Below, piece after piece: positions 10,959 to 21,530 of a DNA stretch of 64,000 nucleotides. The notes under the pieces are model-generated. The model ran no database searches and was not told the origin of the DNA. It was given only the letters and a program-made list of their open reading frames with translations. Source of the stretch: Rhizophagus clarus. Taxonomy: Eukaryota; Glomeromycota; Glomeromycetes; Glomerales; Glomeraceae. The stretch lies in assembly GCA_015698045.1 (NCBI GenBank), contig BLAL01000040.1, positions 1,776,501-1,840,500 of the forward strand, written 5' to 3'. How positions within the stretch are numbered: position 1 is the stretch's first letter; each line of letters starts with the position of its first letter. Position numbers and translations under genes: made by a program.

Positions 10959-11054
10959 TTGATAACAACAATGTGTGTATATAAATTCAATTATTCAAAA
11001 TTTTAATTGATAACAACAATGTGTGTATATAAATTCAATTATTCAAAATTTTAT
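10959..11054. repeat. 48-bp tandem duplication
   Basis: TTGATAACAACAATGTGTG through TTCAAAATTTTA occurs at 10959-11006 and 11007-11054 with near-identity. Confidence 0.9.
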
Positions 11055-11080
11055 TACAAATTTTTTTTTTTCAAATGTAG

Positions 11081-11220
11081 ATGAATTTCCTCTTTGTATC
11101 CATTTGCTTTCTGATGAACATCAACAGCTTTCTAGCAAGGCATTAGAAGCTGGACGTATTTGTGCTAACAAATATATTTTAAAATTGGCCAGGGCAAATA
11201 TTTTTGAGCTAGTATTATAA
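11081..11220 (+). pseudogene. RPL10: Ribosomal protein L10 (uL16) exon fragment
   Basis: The translation [20 protein letters not shown] followed by [12 protein letters not shown] matches the conserved centre of eukaryotic RPL10/uL16 (family pattern [27 protein letters not shown]). It follows a poly-T tract and an AG acceptor at 11079-11080, so one original exon boundary is kept and this is a DNA-level copy, not a processed cDNA. Similarity fades at the 3' end and stops at 11220. Neither the N-terminal nor the C-terminal exons were seen nearby. Confidence 0.85.
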
Positions 11221-11756
11221 TTAATCAATTATAAAAAATATATATATAATATGAATATAAATAAACTATTTATTGCTTTATTATATAAGTAAGTTTTTAA
11301 ATGGTTTGATATTTTCATTTGATATGATATTTTATAATTCATATAAATAAACTTTTTGATGGCTTTTTGAATGGAAAAAGAAATTTACAGAAATCGATAA
11401 TGTTCTTCAAAAGAAATTTTTTATAAATCATTTAAATTACAGTTTGAAATTCAACATTACAGTCAACTTGATATATTTATTCCAGTTTGGAACCGTCATG
11501 TACTGTACTAGTCATGTTATACTAATATCAATTTAGTTTTCAAACACATTGTTGATCACCAATTAAGTTATTTTCCTTAAGATTATCATGAAATATCCCG
11601 AATTTTTGTCGCGTTTTATCTTAAAAATATAAAATAACTTCTTTTCTCTCTTTTAACAAATATTTTTCTTCAAATATTATTTCTATTTTTTCCATAACTC
11701 TCTTACTCTTTTTCCGCTCTCTATTGCTTTCATATCCTTCTTGTATATCTTTGTTA
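11221..11756. other. A+T-rich intergenic DNA
   Basis: No gene recognised. A pyrimidine-rich stretch (11640-11755) leads into TTAAAGGTAAGC, a good 5' splice-site match at 11757-11762, which could be the end of an untranslated first exon of the candidate gene downstream. Confidence 0.4.
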
Positions 11757-12036
11757 AAGGTAAGCACGCGCTCCCTGAGTTTACGCTGGTCACTGCACGT
11801 ATTATAAAGATTATGGTCTAACTAAAGATAAACTGTCTTAAATATTCCAATAATCTAATATACACGATATACCAGTATTGCTTCATAGTTTTAATGATAC
11901 TGCTTACAAGATAGTTAGGAGTCTGTGGGGTTCAAGGAATAGTTGGCTTGGGGTCACATGGAATGCGAACCAGATGTCACCTCCTAACTTTTACGTCCTT
12001 TATTTATTTATATATTTTTTACAGACTTCAATAATC

Positions 12037-12469
12037 ATGGCTTGTAGACGTTCCTTTACTTCTCGCCGTAAATCTACCCTCCGTTTCAGACAAAAGTTAA
12101 AGAAGCCAACGTTTATTTGGATATTGCTAAAGGTGAGTGTGGTTCATATTTGGTCATAGCTGCTTGAGTTGATTTCTAAAGGGTGACTGCGGACGCGTTG
12201 TAAAGATAAATGTCTTACGCTCAGGATGGTTATTATCATCCAGTCCTGAAAGGATCCTGCGAAACACTTGTACGCGGTTGTTGAATATTGTGATGTTTAT
12301 ACTTGCTCATCTAGTACTCCTGGATGACCCTTTTATTTTCCTTTCTTTGTTATTATAGGTCGTGTTAAACGTATCACTCAACTGTCTTCGTCCCAATAAA
12401 AGAGAATGTCGTGAACTGGTTAATCTAAAGCGAGCCTTTCTTTCTATTTCTTATGATCCTCGTCATTAA
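12037..12469 (+). CDS. Candidate small basic protein, two coding exons, 68 aa
   Basis: Coding exons 12037-12132 and 12359-12469 join in frame with donor AAAG|GTGAGT and acceptor TATTATAG|GT. The product begins MACRRSFTSRRKSTLRFR and is rich in Arg/Lys. An acceptor TTTTACAG at 12024 just upstream and a donor at about 11759 would supply a 5' leader exon. The surrounding 11.7-13.1 kb has clearly higher G+C than its neighbourhood. I recognise no family, the reading frames are short, and the region could instead be a spliced non-coding transcript or a decayed element. Confidence 0.3.
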
Positions 12470-13300
12470 CCTCCGCAAACTTCTTTCAAATTTTGCCAGA
12501 TTTTATAATTTTAATTTCTTTGTGTTGATATCATTAGGGCTCTATAAGGCAAGTGCGCTATTCAATGCTTCGCGCTGAATGGTTTTAATGTAAGGGGTAG
12601 GCCGTCACACCTCGACAGATTGTAAGCAATATACGTATCACGCGTTAGCAGTCGGGCGATCCCAGCCGCTTTTATGTTATTTCACTGTTTCATATTTGAA
12701 ATACTCGGTATTTCCATTCTTCTGCTAATGCTTGCCAACCCTATTCTTTCCCTTTCTTCTTTTTAGGTTTTCTCTACTATCTTCTTCTACTGTTCTTCTA
12801 CTGTCCTTCTTTTCGTAACGTTTTCATATCTCACGTTGTTTTACTCTAAAATAGGGTAAGTAATTAATATCATTTATATCTTATTCCCTTCCTTCACCTT
12901 TCCTGAACATACGTGCCTTCACTGGCAGGTCCATCTATATACCTTGTGTTATAGGTATATGCGCAAATAAAATACATATTCTTCTGTAGTGAGTTATTCA
13001 CGATAGGCTAGCCTCCTAAGATATGTATGGGACTGAGTATCGTTACTTGTCTATACACTATCTTATTATTTCATCATCAGTCAATACTTTGTCGCCTTTT
13101 ATCCTTCGTCAGCAAATTCTTCGTCAGCAAATACTCTATTCGCCAACACTAACTATTAATTACTTACTTTAGTTATTCCTATAACTAATATATATATATA
13201 TATACCTCACTTTTAGCACTTTTAGGTTTCCATCGGCATTGTTTTAACTTTCAAAAGTACCTAATACGGCAAATTTTCAATTTTTTTATTTCACTCGTTT
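12470..13300. other. G+C-elevated non-coding stretch grading into A+T-rich DNA
   Basis: Sequence of unusual composition with further splice-like signals (acceptor near 12766, donor AGGGTAAGT near 12853). No open frame of note. From about 13150 it returns to A+T-rich DNA with a TATATA run at 13188-13204. Confidence 0.4.
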
Positions 13301-13309
13301 CGCTAATAA

Positions 13310-14030
13310 ATTTTTATCATATAGTATAAACTGAAAAATTTGAATTTTATTAAAAGATATATTTATAATCTGTAAAATAAAAAATAGCAATACAAATTGA
13401 TAAAAATTTTGCATTTTTGCATTTTACATATAATTTTGAAAAAGGTGTATGTACATGTTATCTGCTTCGCAAAGTCATCTATAAGCTCATTGTCGTTGCC
13501 ATCATCTCTGTTAGAAAGGATAATGTCGTACTTATAAAAAAAAAATTAAAATAATAATATTTTAAGTGATAATTTAAATTTGATTAATAAAATTTTACCC
13601 ATCGTCGATATCATCATCGCCTTTACGACCACGACCTCCACGACCTCTATGACTACCACGACCACTACGATCACCACGATCACTATGACTTGCTGCTAAA
13701 AAAAAAGATTAGTATTAATATTTTAAGAAATTCATTTTTAAGTCGTACAAGATCAAGAAAATAAATTTTTGCGCATGATACGGTTACGGACCAGAATAGT
13801 TCTGCTTCTTTATTGCAGATTGTACGCTAAAAGGTGAAAGTAAGATTCGTGATATTAACGATGATAATATTATCATAGCAAAAAATGATAAATAAAATAT
13901 ATAGATAACTGGTACACCCTTTTCAGAATTATATGTAAAATGCATAAAATGCAAAATTTTTATTAATTTTATTGCTATATTTTATATTCTTTCATTCGTT
14001 ATTATACTGTACTATATGATAAAATATATT
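13310..14030. mobile_element. Foldback element with captured gene fragment
   Basis: Inverted arms at about 13310-13450 and 13914-14030 share a core with AAAATTTTGCATTTT, GCATTTTACATATAATT and an AGGGTGTA/AAGGTGTA inner edge. They enclose about 460 bp that includes a spliced-looking coding fragment. The arms diverge by indels toward their outer ends, so exact limits and any target duplication are unresolved. Confidence 0.65.
13452..13695 (-). pseudogene. RG-rich gene fragment inside foldback element
   Basis: A minus-strand exon-like block (13695-13599) preceded by TTTTTTAG and followed by GTAAAA reads ASHSDRGDRSGRGSHRGRGG then GRKGDDDIDD, an RGG-box pattern typical of RNA-binding proteins. 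A second block from 13530 after TTATAAG can read DDGNDNELIDDFAKQI, but the phase at the junction does not match that frame. No start codon or other domain is present, so this looks like two captured partial exons, now non-functional. Confidence 0.5.
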
Positions 14031-15084
14031 GTTTAAAATTTGTGTAACTGTTCAAATGTTGACCAATTATAATCAACTTATTATTTAATGATCACATGAT
14101 TTAATTATTTGTTTATATTGTCATTTTATTTTTTTTTTCTTAATTTTTTCGCTTACTGTAAGTCTGTAACCGCTTTCTTTTTTTTACAATATTATCAAAT
14201 TAACACGTAAAAACACACAAGGTATATTTTTTTATTAATGTTACACTTCTCTTTAACGACGTTTTTTTACATTTTTTTCTTTATTATATTCAGGAAAAGA
14301 ACACATAAGGTATATTTTTTATTAACGCTACACTTCTCTTTTCATATGATTATAAATATTTTCTATTAACGTCCTCTTGCTAACGTTTCTTTCTTCCTTT
14401 TACTAATACTTCTCTTATTAACATATCTGAATTTTCTATCATTTACTTTTCTTAAATTTTACTAACGTTTCCACTATCTAATATTTTTCTTCATTGCTAT
14501 TGTATATATATAGTTATCTTTCATGTTTGCTGTGGTCTGGAACTACCTGAGATTTTTGACTACCTAGGGATGAAGTTGTAGGGTACTTGTACATTATTTT
14601 TCTATTTTCTTTCTTCTACTGTTTCTTTCTTCTATAATTTCTACTAATTATTTTTTTCTACTAATTTTTATTTATTTTATTTCTTTCCTACTAACATTTT
14701 TTACTACTAACTATTTCTTTTTCTTCTACTAATATTCTTTTTTTATTATTGTTCCTTTTCTAACAACCTGTTACTAATAATGTTACTTTCATTTAATGAT
14801 CAAATTTGAATATAATGAAAATAAGTAAGCGAACAAGTGAAATCTAATTTCGTTAGTATGCCACTTACAGTATAATTGATTTATATAATATAGATTTATT
14901 CGCAATTTATTGAATTTAGATTTGATTTTACATAAATGTAGTATTGATTGTAATTCATATTTTTTGTTTTTAATTAAAAATAAATTTTGAGTTAAAATTA
15001 TAAATTAATCTGAAAAAATATATATAAATTACAAATTATAATATAAATTCTATAATTTTTGCCTGAATTATTAAAAATATTATA
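14031..15084. other. Pyrimidine-rich and A+T-rich spacer
   Basis: No gene recognised. A direct repeat (AAGGTATATTTTTTATTAA through CTACACTTCTCTTT) is present at about 14219-14263 and 14308-14342. Confidence 0.45.
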
Positions 15085-15462
15085 CTGCCCGGTATATGTA
15101 CTTGAACTTTATCGTGTTCATATCGGGTACCAAAATATGTCCATATCGGACAGCTATAAAATAATTATCGGTGCTATCTGATAAATGTATGATTGGTATA
15201 CGATATTTATACGATATTTATTACAATATATCGGGTATACAGTAAATAAATGATATGTGCCCGATATTATAACTACCCGATATGTGTGAATACTTGTGCG
15301 ATAACTGTAATATGTATCACCGAATTTCCGCATAAACAATACACATATCGGGTACCCGATATGTGTATTATTATCGAATATCATACACATATCCTACAAA
15401 TATATTACACATATCGGGTACCCGATATGTATCCGCTAGCATCGATTTTGACCAGTGTTTTT
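15085..15462. repeat. CGATAT-rich repeat element, copy B
   Basis: About a dozen ATATCGGG/CCCGATAT words, including two perfect palindromes ATATCGGGTACCCGATAT at about 15346-15363 and 15413-15430. The right edge GATTTTGACCAGTG (about 15444-15457) is the inverse of the left edge of copy A at 3998. No coding sequence. Confidence 0.7.
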
Positions 15463-15837
15463 CATTTTTTTTTTTAATTTTTTAGACCATTGTTTTTCTT
15501 TTGCTGTATTGTATTTCAAAACTTTTTCTCCTATTTGATAAATTTTTTTCTTTTATTCTTTTTGTTATAATAATTCTTTACAAAAACTTTGTAAATCAAA
15601 GCAATATTAAATCAATATGAAAATTATATATATTTTATGTTGTAATGATATTGGTCTGTATAACGATATTATTATGACATTAATTTGATATTATCACTTC
15701 ATCACTATAATTTTTTATGAAGATACTGTAATGATATCTATTCAAAGGAATGTCTAACTAACAAAGTTTCAATATCATTATAATATTAATAAATATTATT
15801 AAAAAAAAGATGTATTTAGGATATTGAGTTGATATTA
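15463..15837. other. A+T-rich spacer with GATATT/ATGATA words
   Basis: Many GATATTATNATGATAT-like words recur here and at 16020-16140 and 16440-16680, suggesting a degenerate short-period repeat. No coding sequence. Confidence 0.5.
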
Positions 15838-16017
15838 TAGATGCCATCCAAATCCAAAATAATTTGGGATTGTAGCAGTCCAAATGTACAAATCCAAATT
15901 AATTTACAAATTACATATATAAATTTTGCAATTTGTACATTTGGGATTTGAGAATTATGGCTGTCAAAATGTACAAATTAATTTGGGATTTACTTAAAAT
16001 AATTTGGATGGCATCTA
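15838..16017. mobile_element. MITE with TAGATGCCATCC ends, copy 1
   Basis: Strongly palindromic 180-bp element with ends TAGATGCCATCCAAAT and their complement, flanked by TA (15836-15837 and 16018-16019). A second copy with the same layout is at 35467-35646. Confidence 0.9.
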
Positions 16018-16141
16018 TAGTTGATATTATCATTATATTTTTACAATTATTATTAACATATCATAATAATATTAATTAAAAGGAATATCTAGTCAATAAC
16101 ATTTCAGTATTATTACAATATTGGTAAGTTTATTAAAAAAG

Positions 16142-16439
16142 AGGATCCCAGACATTACTGATACAACTCATAATCATAAAAAAGAGCAAATTGATGTGAA
16201 ATTTAAAAGCTAAAAAACATGTTTTTTTGCAATTTTCTTATTAACCAGTGATCCAAATTGGATGATTTTTTTTTTAAAATGTAGCTTTCAATGAGATCTA
16301 CAAAATAAAAAAAAGTTTATCAAAATTGGTTGAATAGATGGCGAGATATCCTTAAAAAACTAAAAAAGCAAATTGGCTTAATTTTGAGAAAAATGGGTAA
16401 AAAAAAAATGTGAGTTATTTTAGTAATGTCTGGGGTCCT
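16142..16439. mobile_element. hAT-like MITE with 8-bp target duplication
   Basis: The ends AGGATCCCAGACATTACT and AGGACCCCAGACATTACT (inverted at the right) bound 298 bp. The 8-bp flanks TAAAAAAG at 16134-16141 and 16440-16447 are identical, the length typical of hAT superfamily insertions. No coding sequence. The A-rich target makes the duplication less decisive than a complex one. Confidence 0.75.
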
Positions 16440-16447
16440 TAAAAAAG

Positions 16448-17159
16448 ATGTATTCATAATATTGAGGTGATATCATTATTATATTCTTATAATTATCATT
16501 AACATATTATGACAATATTTATTTAAAGAAATATCTAACTAACAAAATTTAATATTATTATGATAGTAATAAAAAAAAAAGATATACATTATGATATTAA
16601 TTTGATATTGTTACTGCTATGATATTATTAGATAAGATATATATTAAATATCATTTATTTTATTTTATTTAAAGCTTTATGCAAATATATTACAAAATTT
16701 CCTGATATTATATATAATATTAATATTGAAAGTTGGTAATGAACTTATATAATACAAATTCTACAATTAATTAAAAAATCTTGATATCATATCGGCGGAT
16801 TTGTTTCATCATCCAAATATATTAAATTTTGTTATACAATGTATTATAAAAGTTAAAGATATATAATATAATAATCCAAAAAAAGTACATACAATTTTAA
16901 AAAATGCAATTTAGGACGATTTTAATTTTGGCCAGAATTAACATAATTTTGGCTAGATTTAATATACCGTAACTGGTAATATAATAGTAATGATATTTAG
17001 TCAAACAAAAAAAAAAAAACTTTACAATTTCACATTTAATAATTTGTTGAATAATAATTAATATCACTATAAAAGAAAATTGTATGAAAGAAACTATATT
17101 TTAATCAAAAAAAAAATAATTATACCACAATGTATATATGATTTTATAAAAAAATTGAA
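16448..17159. other. A+T-rich spacer
   Basis: No gene. Contains TTGGCCAGAATTAACATAATTTTGGCTAG-type words (about 16933-16962, broken here for length as TTGGCCAGAATT and TTTTGGCTAG) like those in the MITE at 2989. Confidence 0.4.
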
Positions 17160-17820
17160 TCACAATTGCACAATTTTAACTGTAATATTAATGCTATAGT
17201 TTTGTACTAATTGCAAATGCACTGCAATATATAAGAATGGAAAATACAGTAAGAAAAGATGACAGAAGAATAAAGGAAAGAAGAGATAAATGAAAAAGGA
17301 TGAAGGGAAGCAAAGATAATCAAAGAGAAATAAAGAAGGAACAAAAAAGATAAAGGATAGTGAAAAGGAATGAATGAAACAAAAAAAGAATAAAAATGAA
17401 TGAGAAAATAAAAGGGAAATGAAAAGGAATAAAGAGAATGAAAAAAAAATAAAAGAAACGAAGATGGAATTAAAAGTAATGAAAGAAATCAATGATCAAT
17501 GAAAGAAATGGAAAAAGCAATGAAAGAAACCAAAAATCAATGAAAAAAACCAAAAAGGCAATGAAAGAAACAATGACAAAAGGAATAAAAGATCAATGAA
17601 AGGAATAACAAAGGGAACCACAAAAGATCAATGAAAGAACTATGGAAAGAAACAAAAGGAATAATGAAAAAAAGAAACAAAGAAATCACGAAAATAAGAG
17701 AAATAAAAAAATGAAAGAAAAGCCAGAACACCCACCTATAGAAAAAAGAAAAAGAAAACAATTAATATTATCTTAAAAGATAAATAAAATAACAAGAGAA
17801 AGAGACGTAAAAGACTTACT
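17160..17820 (+). repeat. Long purine-rich strand-asymmetric tract
   Basis: The plus strand is almost entirely A and G for about 550 bases, built from imperfect repeats of AATGAAAGAAA and AAGGAATAAAA. The Phe/Ser/Leu-rich open frames on the minus strand are a by-product of this composition and are not called as genes. Confidence 0.8.
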
Positions 17821-18498
17821 TGAATTTTTACTCAAATGATACACATCTAAAAAAGACAGAAAGTTTAGTAAAAGAACAAGGAAAAGAATGAAAAGAAAAC
17901 AAAAAAAAGAATTAAAACAGCTCATCTTGAATTTTTACTGAAATGGAATTAAAAATAGCCACGCCTAAAAAAAAGAACAAGTTAATAAGAGAAAAAGAAA
18001 AAAGAATAAAAGCAAAAAAAAACTTACCTGTTATAGCACAATCCCAAAGCTAAAGGTGATGCTGTTAACTAAAGAATTAAAAAAAATGATTTTTTTATTT
18101 TAAACAAAAATGTTAAAAAAAAAAATAATTTTTATTTTTTTAAAAAAAAATTTCCTTCCGCTACAGTAGCTTAAGTCTGAACAAAACTACTAGTGTTAAT
18201 TATCTATAATATAAAAGGTAATATTGTTTACCATTTACGATAAGCTTATCTCATGAGTTGATATAAAAAGGGATAAATGCAGTTTTTAAACTGGTATAAC
18301 CGGTATTATGATCTGATTATTTGGATAAACAAGTGGTAAACGCGTAAAAAAAATATAGCGCTCTAGGCTCTGGCAGTTTTTTCATTAGCGATAAATTCAA
18401 CACTATAACAAATTATTCGGTATAAAGGTCCAACATGTGATTTGCTGATTTAATCAGATAATCTGAATATCTGATCTTGAAAAAAAAATTTTTTTTTT
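17821..18498. other. A-rich spacer
   Basis: Two related segments (TACTTGAATTTTTACTCAAATG near 17817-17838 and TTGAATTTTTACTGAAATG near 17928) suggest a further decayed repeat. No coding sequence. Confidence 0.4.
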
Positions 18499-18499
18499 G

Positions 18500-19500
18500 T
18501 GATATTGCCAGACGAAAAGCATGACTAGACTATTGGAATTAATGTAAGGGAAGGTTTGGAAGGTGTTTTTGTTGGTTTTTTTATTAATTAATTAGTTATT
18601 TTTTTTTTCTTTTTTGTAGTATTGCCAGATGAAAAGTACCACTAGACTATTAAAATTAAGGTAAGAGAGGTTGGGATGGTATTTTTCAGTTTTTTTTTTA
18701 TTTAATTAATTATTTTTTTTTTCTTTTTTGTAGTGTTGCCGGACAAAAGGCATGACTGGACTATTGGAATTAAGGTAAGGGTGAGTTGGAGTAGTGTTTT
18801 TTAGTTTTTTTTTATTTAATTAATTATTCTTTTTTTCTTTTTTCTTTTTTGTAGTGTTGCCAGACAAAAAGCATGACTGGACTATTGGAATTAAGGTAAG
18901 GGAGGATTAGGGTGGTGTTTTTCAGTTTTTTTTTATTTAATTAATCAATTATTTTTTTTTTCTTTTTTATAGTGTTGCCAAACAAAAAGCATGACCGGAC
19001 TATTGGAATTAAGGTAAGAGAAGGTTGGGGTGGTATTTTTCAAATTTTTTTTATTTAATTAACTATTTTTTTTTCTTTTTTCTTTTTGTAGTGTTGCTGG
19101 ACGAAAAGCATGACCAGACTATTAGAATTAAGATAAGGGAGGGTTAGGGTGATGTTTTTCAGTTTTTTTTTTAATTAATTAATTATTTATTTTTTTTTCT
19201 TTTTTATAGTGTTGCTGGACGAAAAGCATGACCGGACTATTGGAATTAAGGTAAGGGAGGGTTGGGGTGGTGTTTTTTGGGTTTTTTTTATTTAATTAAT
19301 TAATTAGTAATTTTTTTTTTCTTTTTTCTTTTTTGTAGTGTTGCCAGATGAAAAGCATAACTGGGCTATTGGAATTAAGGTAAAGGAGGGTTGTGGTGAA
19401 TTTTTTCATTGTTTTTTTTTAATTAATTAATTATTTATTTTTTTTTCATTTTTATAGTGTTGCTGGATGAAAAGCATGACTGGACTTTTGGAATTAAGGA
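18500..19500 (+). repeat. Tandem array of nine 41-base exon-like cassettes
   Basis: Nine units spaced 114-129 bp each hold a conserved 41-base core beginning TGTTGCCAGAC and ending GGAATTAAG. In units 2-9 the core is preceded by a long T tract and TAG, and in units 1-8 followed by GTAAGG or a close match. Cores: about 18502-18542, 18620-18660, 18734-18774, 18855-18895, 18973-19013, 19092-19132, 19210-19250, 19339-19379, 19458-19498. Unit 1 lacks an AG acceptor, unit 6 has ATAAGG in place of the donor, and unit 9 has no donor and runs into further coding-like sequence. The core reads LPDEKHDWTIGIK in one frame. Confidence 0.9.
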
Positions 19501-19640
19501 CAATTGAGATCAAGAGTATATGATCAAGAAGATTACGGCATTCGCAAGGCTCCGTGATAATGATCATCTATCTAAAAGGCAAAGTTTTCGTACTGGTGGA
19601 TTTAAATATCACGAGATTTCAATGTCGGTTAAATGATTTC
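19458..19640 (+). pseudogene. Coding-like exon continuing the last cassette
   Basis: After the ninth core the frame HDWTFGIKDN continues past a TGA as DQEYMIKKITAFARLRDNDH then LSKRQSFRTGGFKYHEISMS before another TGA. This looks like a real protein segment broken by stops. I do not recognise the family. It may be the parental exon from which the 41-base cassette was amplified. Confidence 0.45.
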
Positions 19641-21530
19641 CTTAAGAGGAACCTGCATGAGTTTTAAAATCATTGTTAGTTTTAAAATCATCATCAGTAA
19701 ATGATATAAAGGAAGATTCTTTGTCTCCATATTTTAAAAACAAAATTTTTAAAATTAAAAATTAATAAAAGATAATGAAAATTTTGGTTATTTCTTTATT
19801 TTCAAATTCTTTAAATATTATAGCAAATTCATACGAAACCTGGTTATTCTTACTGCCTTATTTAATTATTTTACATCATGAAAAAGCTTTTGGAAAATAA
19901 ATAATACCATTAACAACTGCAAATAACTACTATTGTATTCACAAAACTTTTATTTGCAACTGGTTTAAAAAGTGATGGATTCTTAAAATAGTTGATGAGT
20001 TATAAAAAGTCATTATTACTTTAATTTTTAAGCACGAGTTGTAAAAAATTTTTTTATTTTCTGATTATTCTACATAAGATTGATAAGATGAATGTGTAAC
20101 ATAATCGTATTTTGCACTGTTTACTAATTTTTTATTAAAATTCTTAATTTAAGCTAATTCCAAAGATCGGCACATATGTTATTAATATCAATACAGTATA
20201 TCATAAAAATATCACCATAATTTTTTTATTTTCTCTTTTATATTTGCAAAAAAGATTTATGAAAAATTTAGATATTGTAGTAACTAAGGAAACAGAAACC
20301 GTTGAGAGTCTAGAGCGAAATATTTATTTTATTGTATTACATTTAGCATATTGTAATTTTATTTTTATTTTTGTTTACTAATATAGCACAAAATTTGGGA
20401 TGTAACATGTGCGGACAAATAGATATCACCACGTGACCTTAATTAATCATCACCTTTCATAAATATATATAATCCTTTGCTTCGCTCTGGACAATTACTA
20501 TAAAATATTATTATAATACAAAAATCTGATAATTTCATGTACAAAAAAATATATAATAATAAAAATATATAACACAAAAATATACTATATATAAAAATTT
20601 TGATTTTTTCAATATTACAAAATAACCAAATAACTATAACTATATATAAACTATAAAGATCTTTATCAAAACTGCTTTATACTATCAAAATTGATATGTA
20701 ATTTATCTGAAACTTTATATTTGATGGTTTAATTAAGTATAGGAATTGCATATAAATAAAAAAAATTAAAAAAAATAAACTACATAAATTCTTTAATTAA
20801 AATCATCAGTATCTTTAGAATTATTATAGTTTAAAAGAACTATACTATATTTTGATAAATCCATTGGAATTCTAATATTATATCTAAAAGAGCTCTTAAA
20901 TGAAAAAATTTCTTATATACATCTAAAAATTTTTCAACATCAGTAAATTTTTTAGAATGCAAATTCCTAAAAATCCCATAAATTGCTATAGAATCCTTAT
21001 TAAAGATCTGGCATTTTATAGATTTTTTAAAAATCCTTTAACAAATTTTAAGAAACCTTTAGAATTCCATAAATTATAGGATCCTTAAGAATTCCCAATA
21101 AAAAAATCTTTAAGGGACCTCTAATTTATATTTTTTAATTTAAATTATTTTGAAAATTAATGTTAAACCCTTATATAAATTGATCTACAAATCGGCATGT
21201 TGATAAATTTTTAACAAATCTTTTTCTCTTCTCTTCGTATATTCATTTTTTTTTCCTTTATATATTCTTTCAGTATATCCTTTTTTTTTCTTTCACACAC
21301 TTCTCTACACATTCTTTCTCTTCTTCCTTTTATACATTATTTTACATATTTTTATCTTTTTCTCTTTACCATTCTTTTCACGTTAAATTATTTAAAGTAT
21401 ACCTATTTTTAGAAACATGGTAAATATTGTATTATTTTACTCTTTGATTTAATTTTTTTTAAAAAAAAAATTTTTGTTTTTTATTTTACAGATTTCTAGT
21501 TCTATACATGACTCATTAACATTCATTTTT
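19641..21530. other. A+T-rich intergenic DNA
   Basis: No supported gene. Around 20880-21130 AAATCCT/AGGATTTTT-like words recur (AAAAATCC, AGAATCC, GGATCC), giving short hairpins. Confidence 0.45.

Noticed and set aside
17160-17761. Long minus-strand open frames rich in Phe, Ser and Leu
   Set aside because: They arise from the purine-rich plus strand, have no domain pattern, and the sequence is a degenerate short repeat.
18500-19500. CRISPR-like array
   Set aside because: Spacers are themselves conserved, unit sizes are wrong, splice signals flank the core, and the DNA is eukaryotic.
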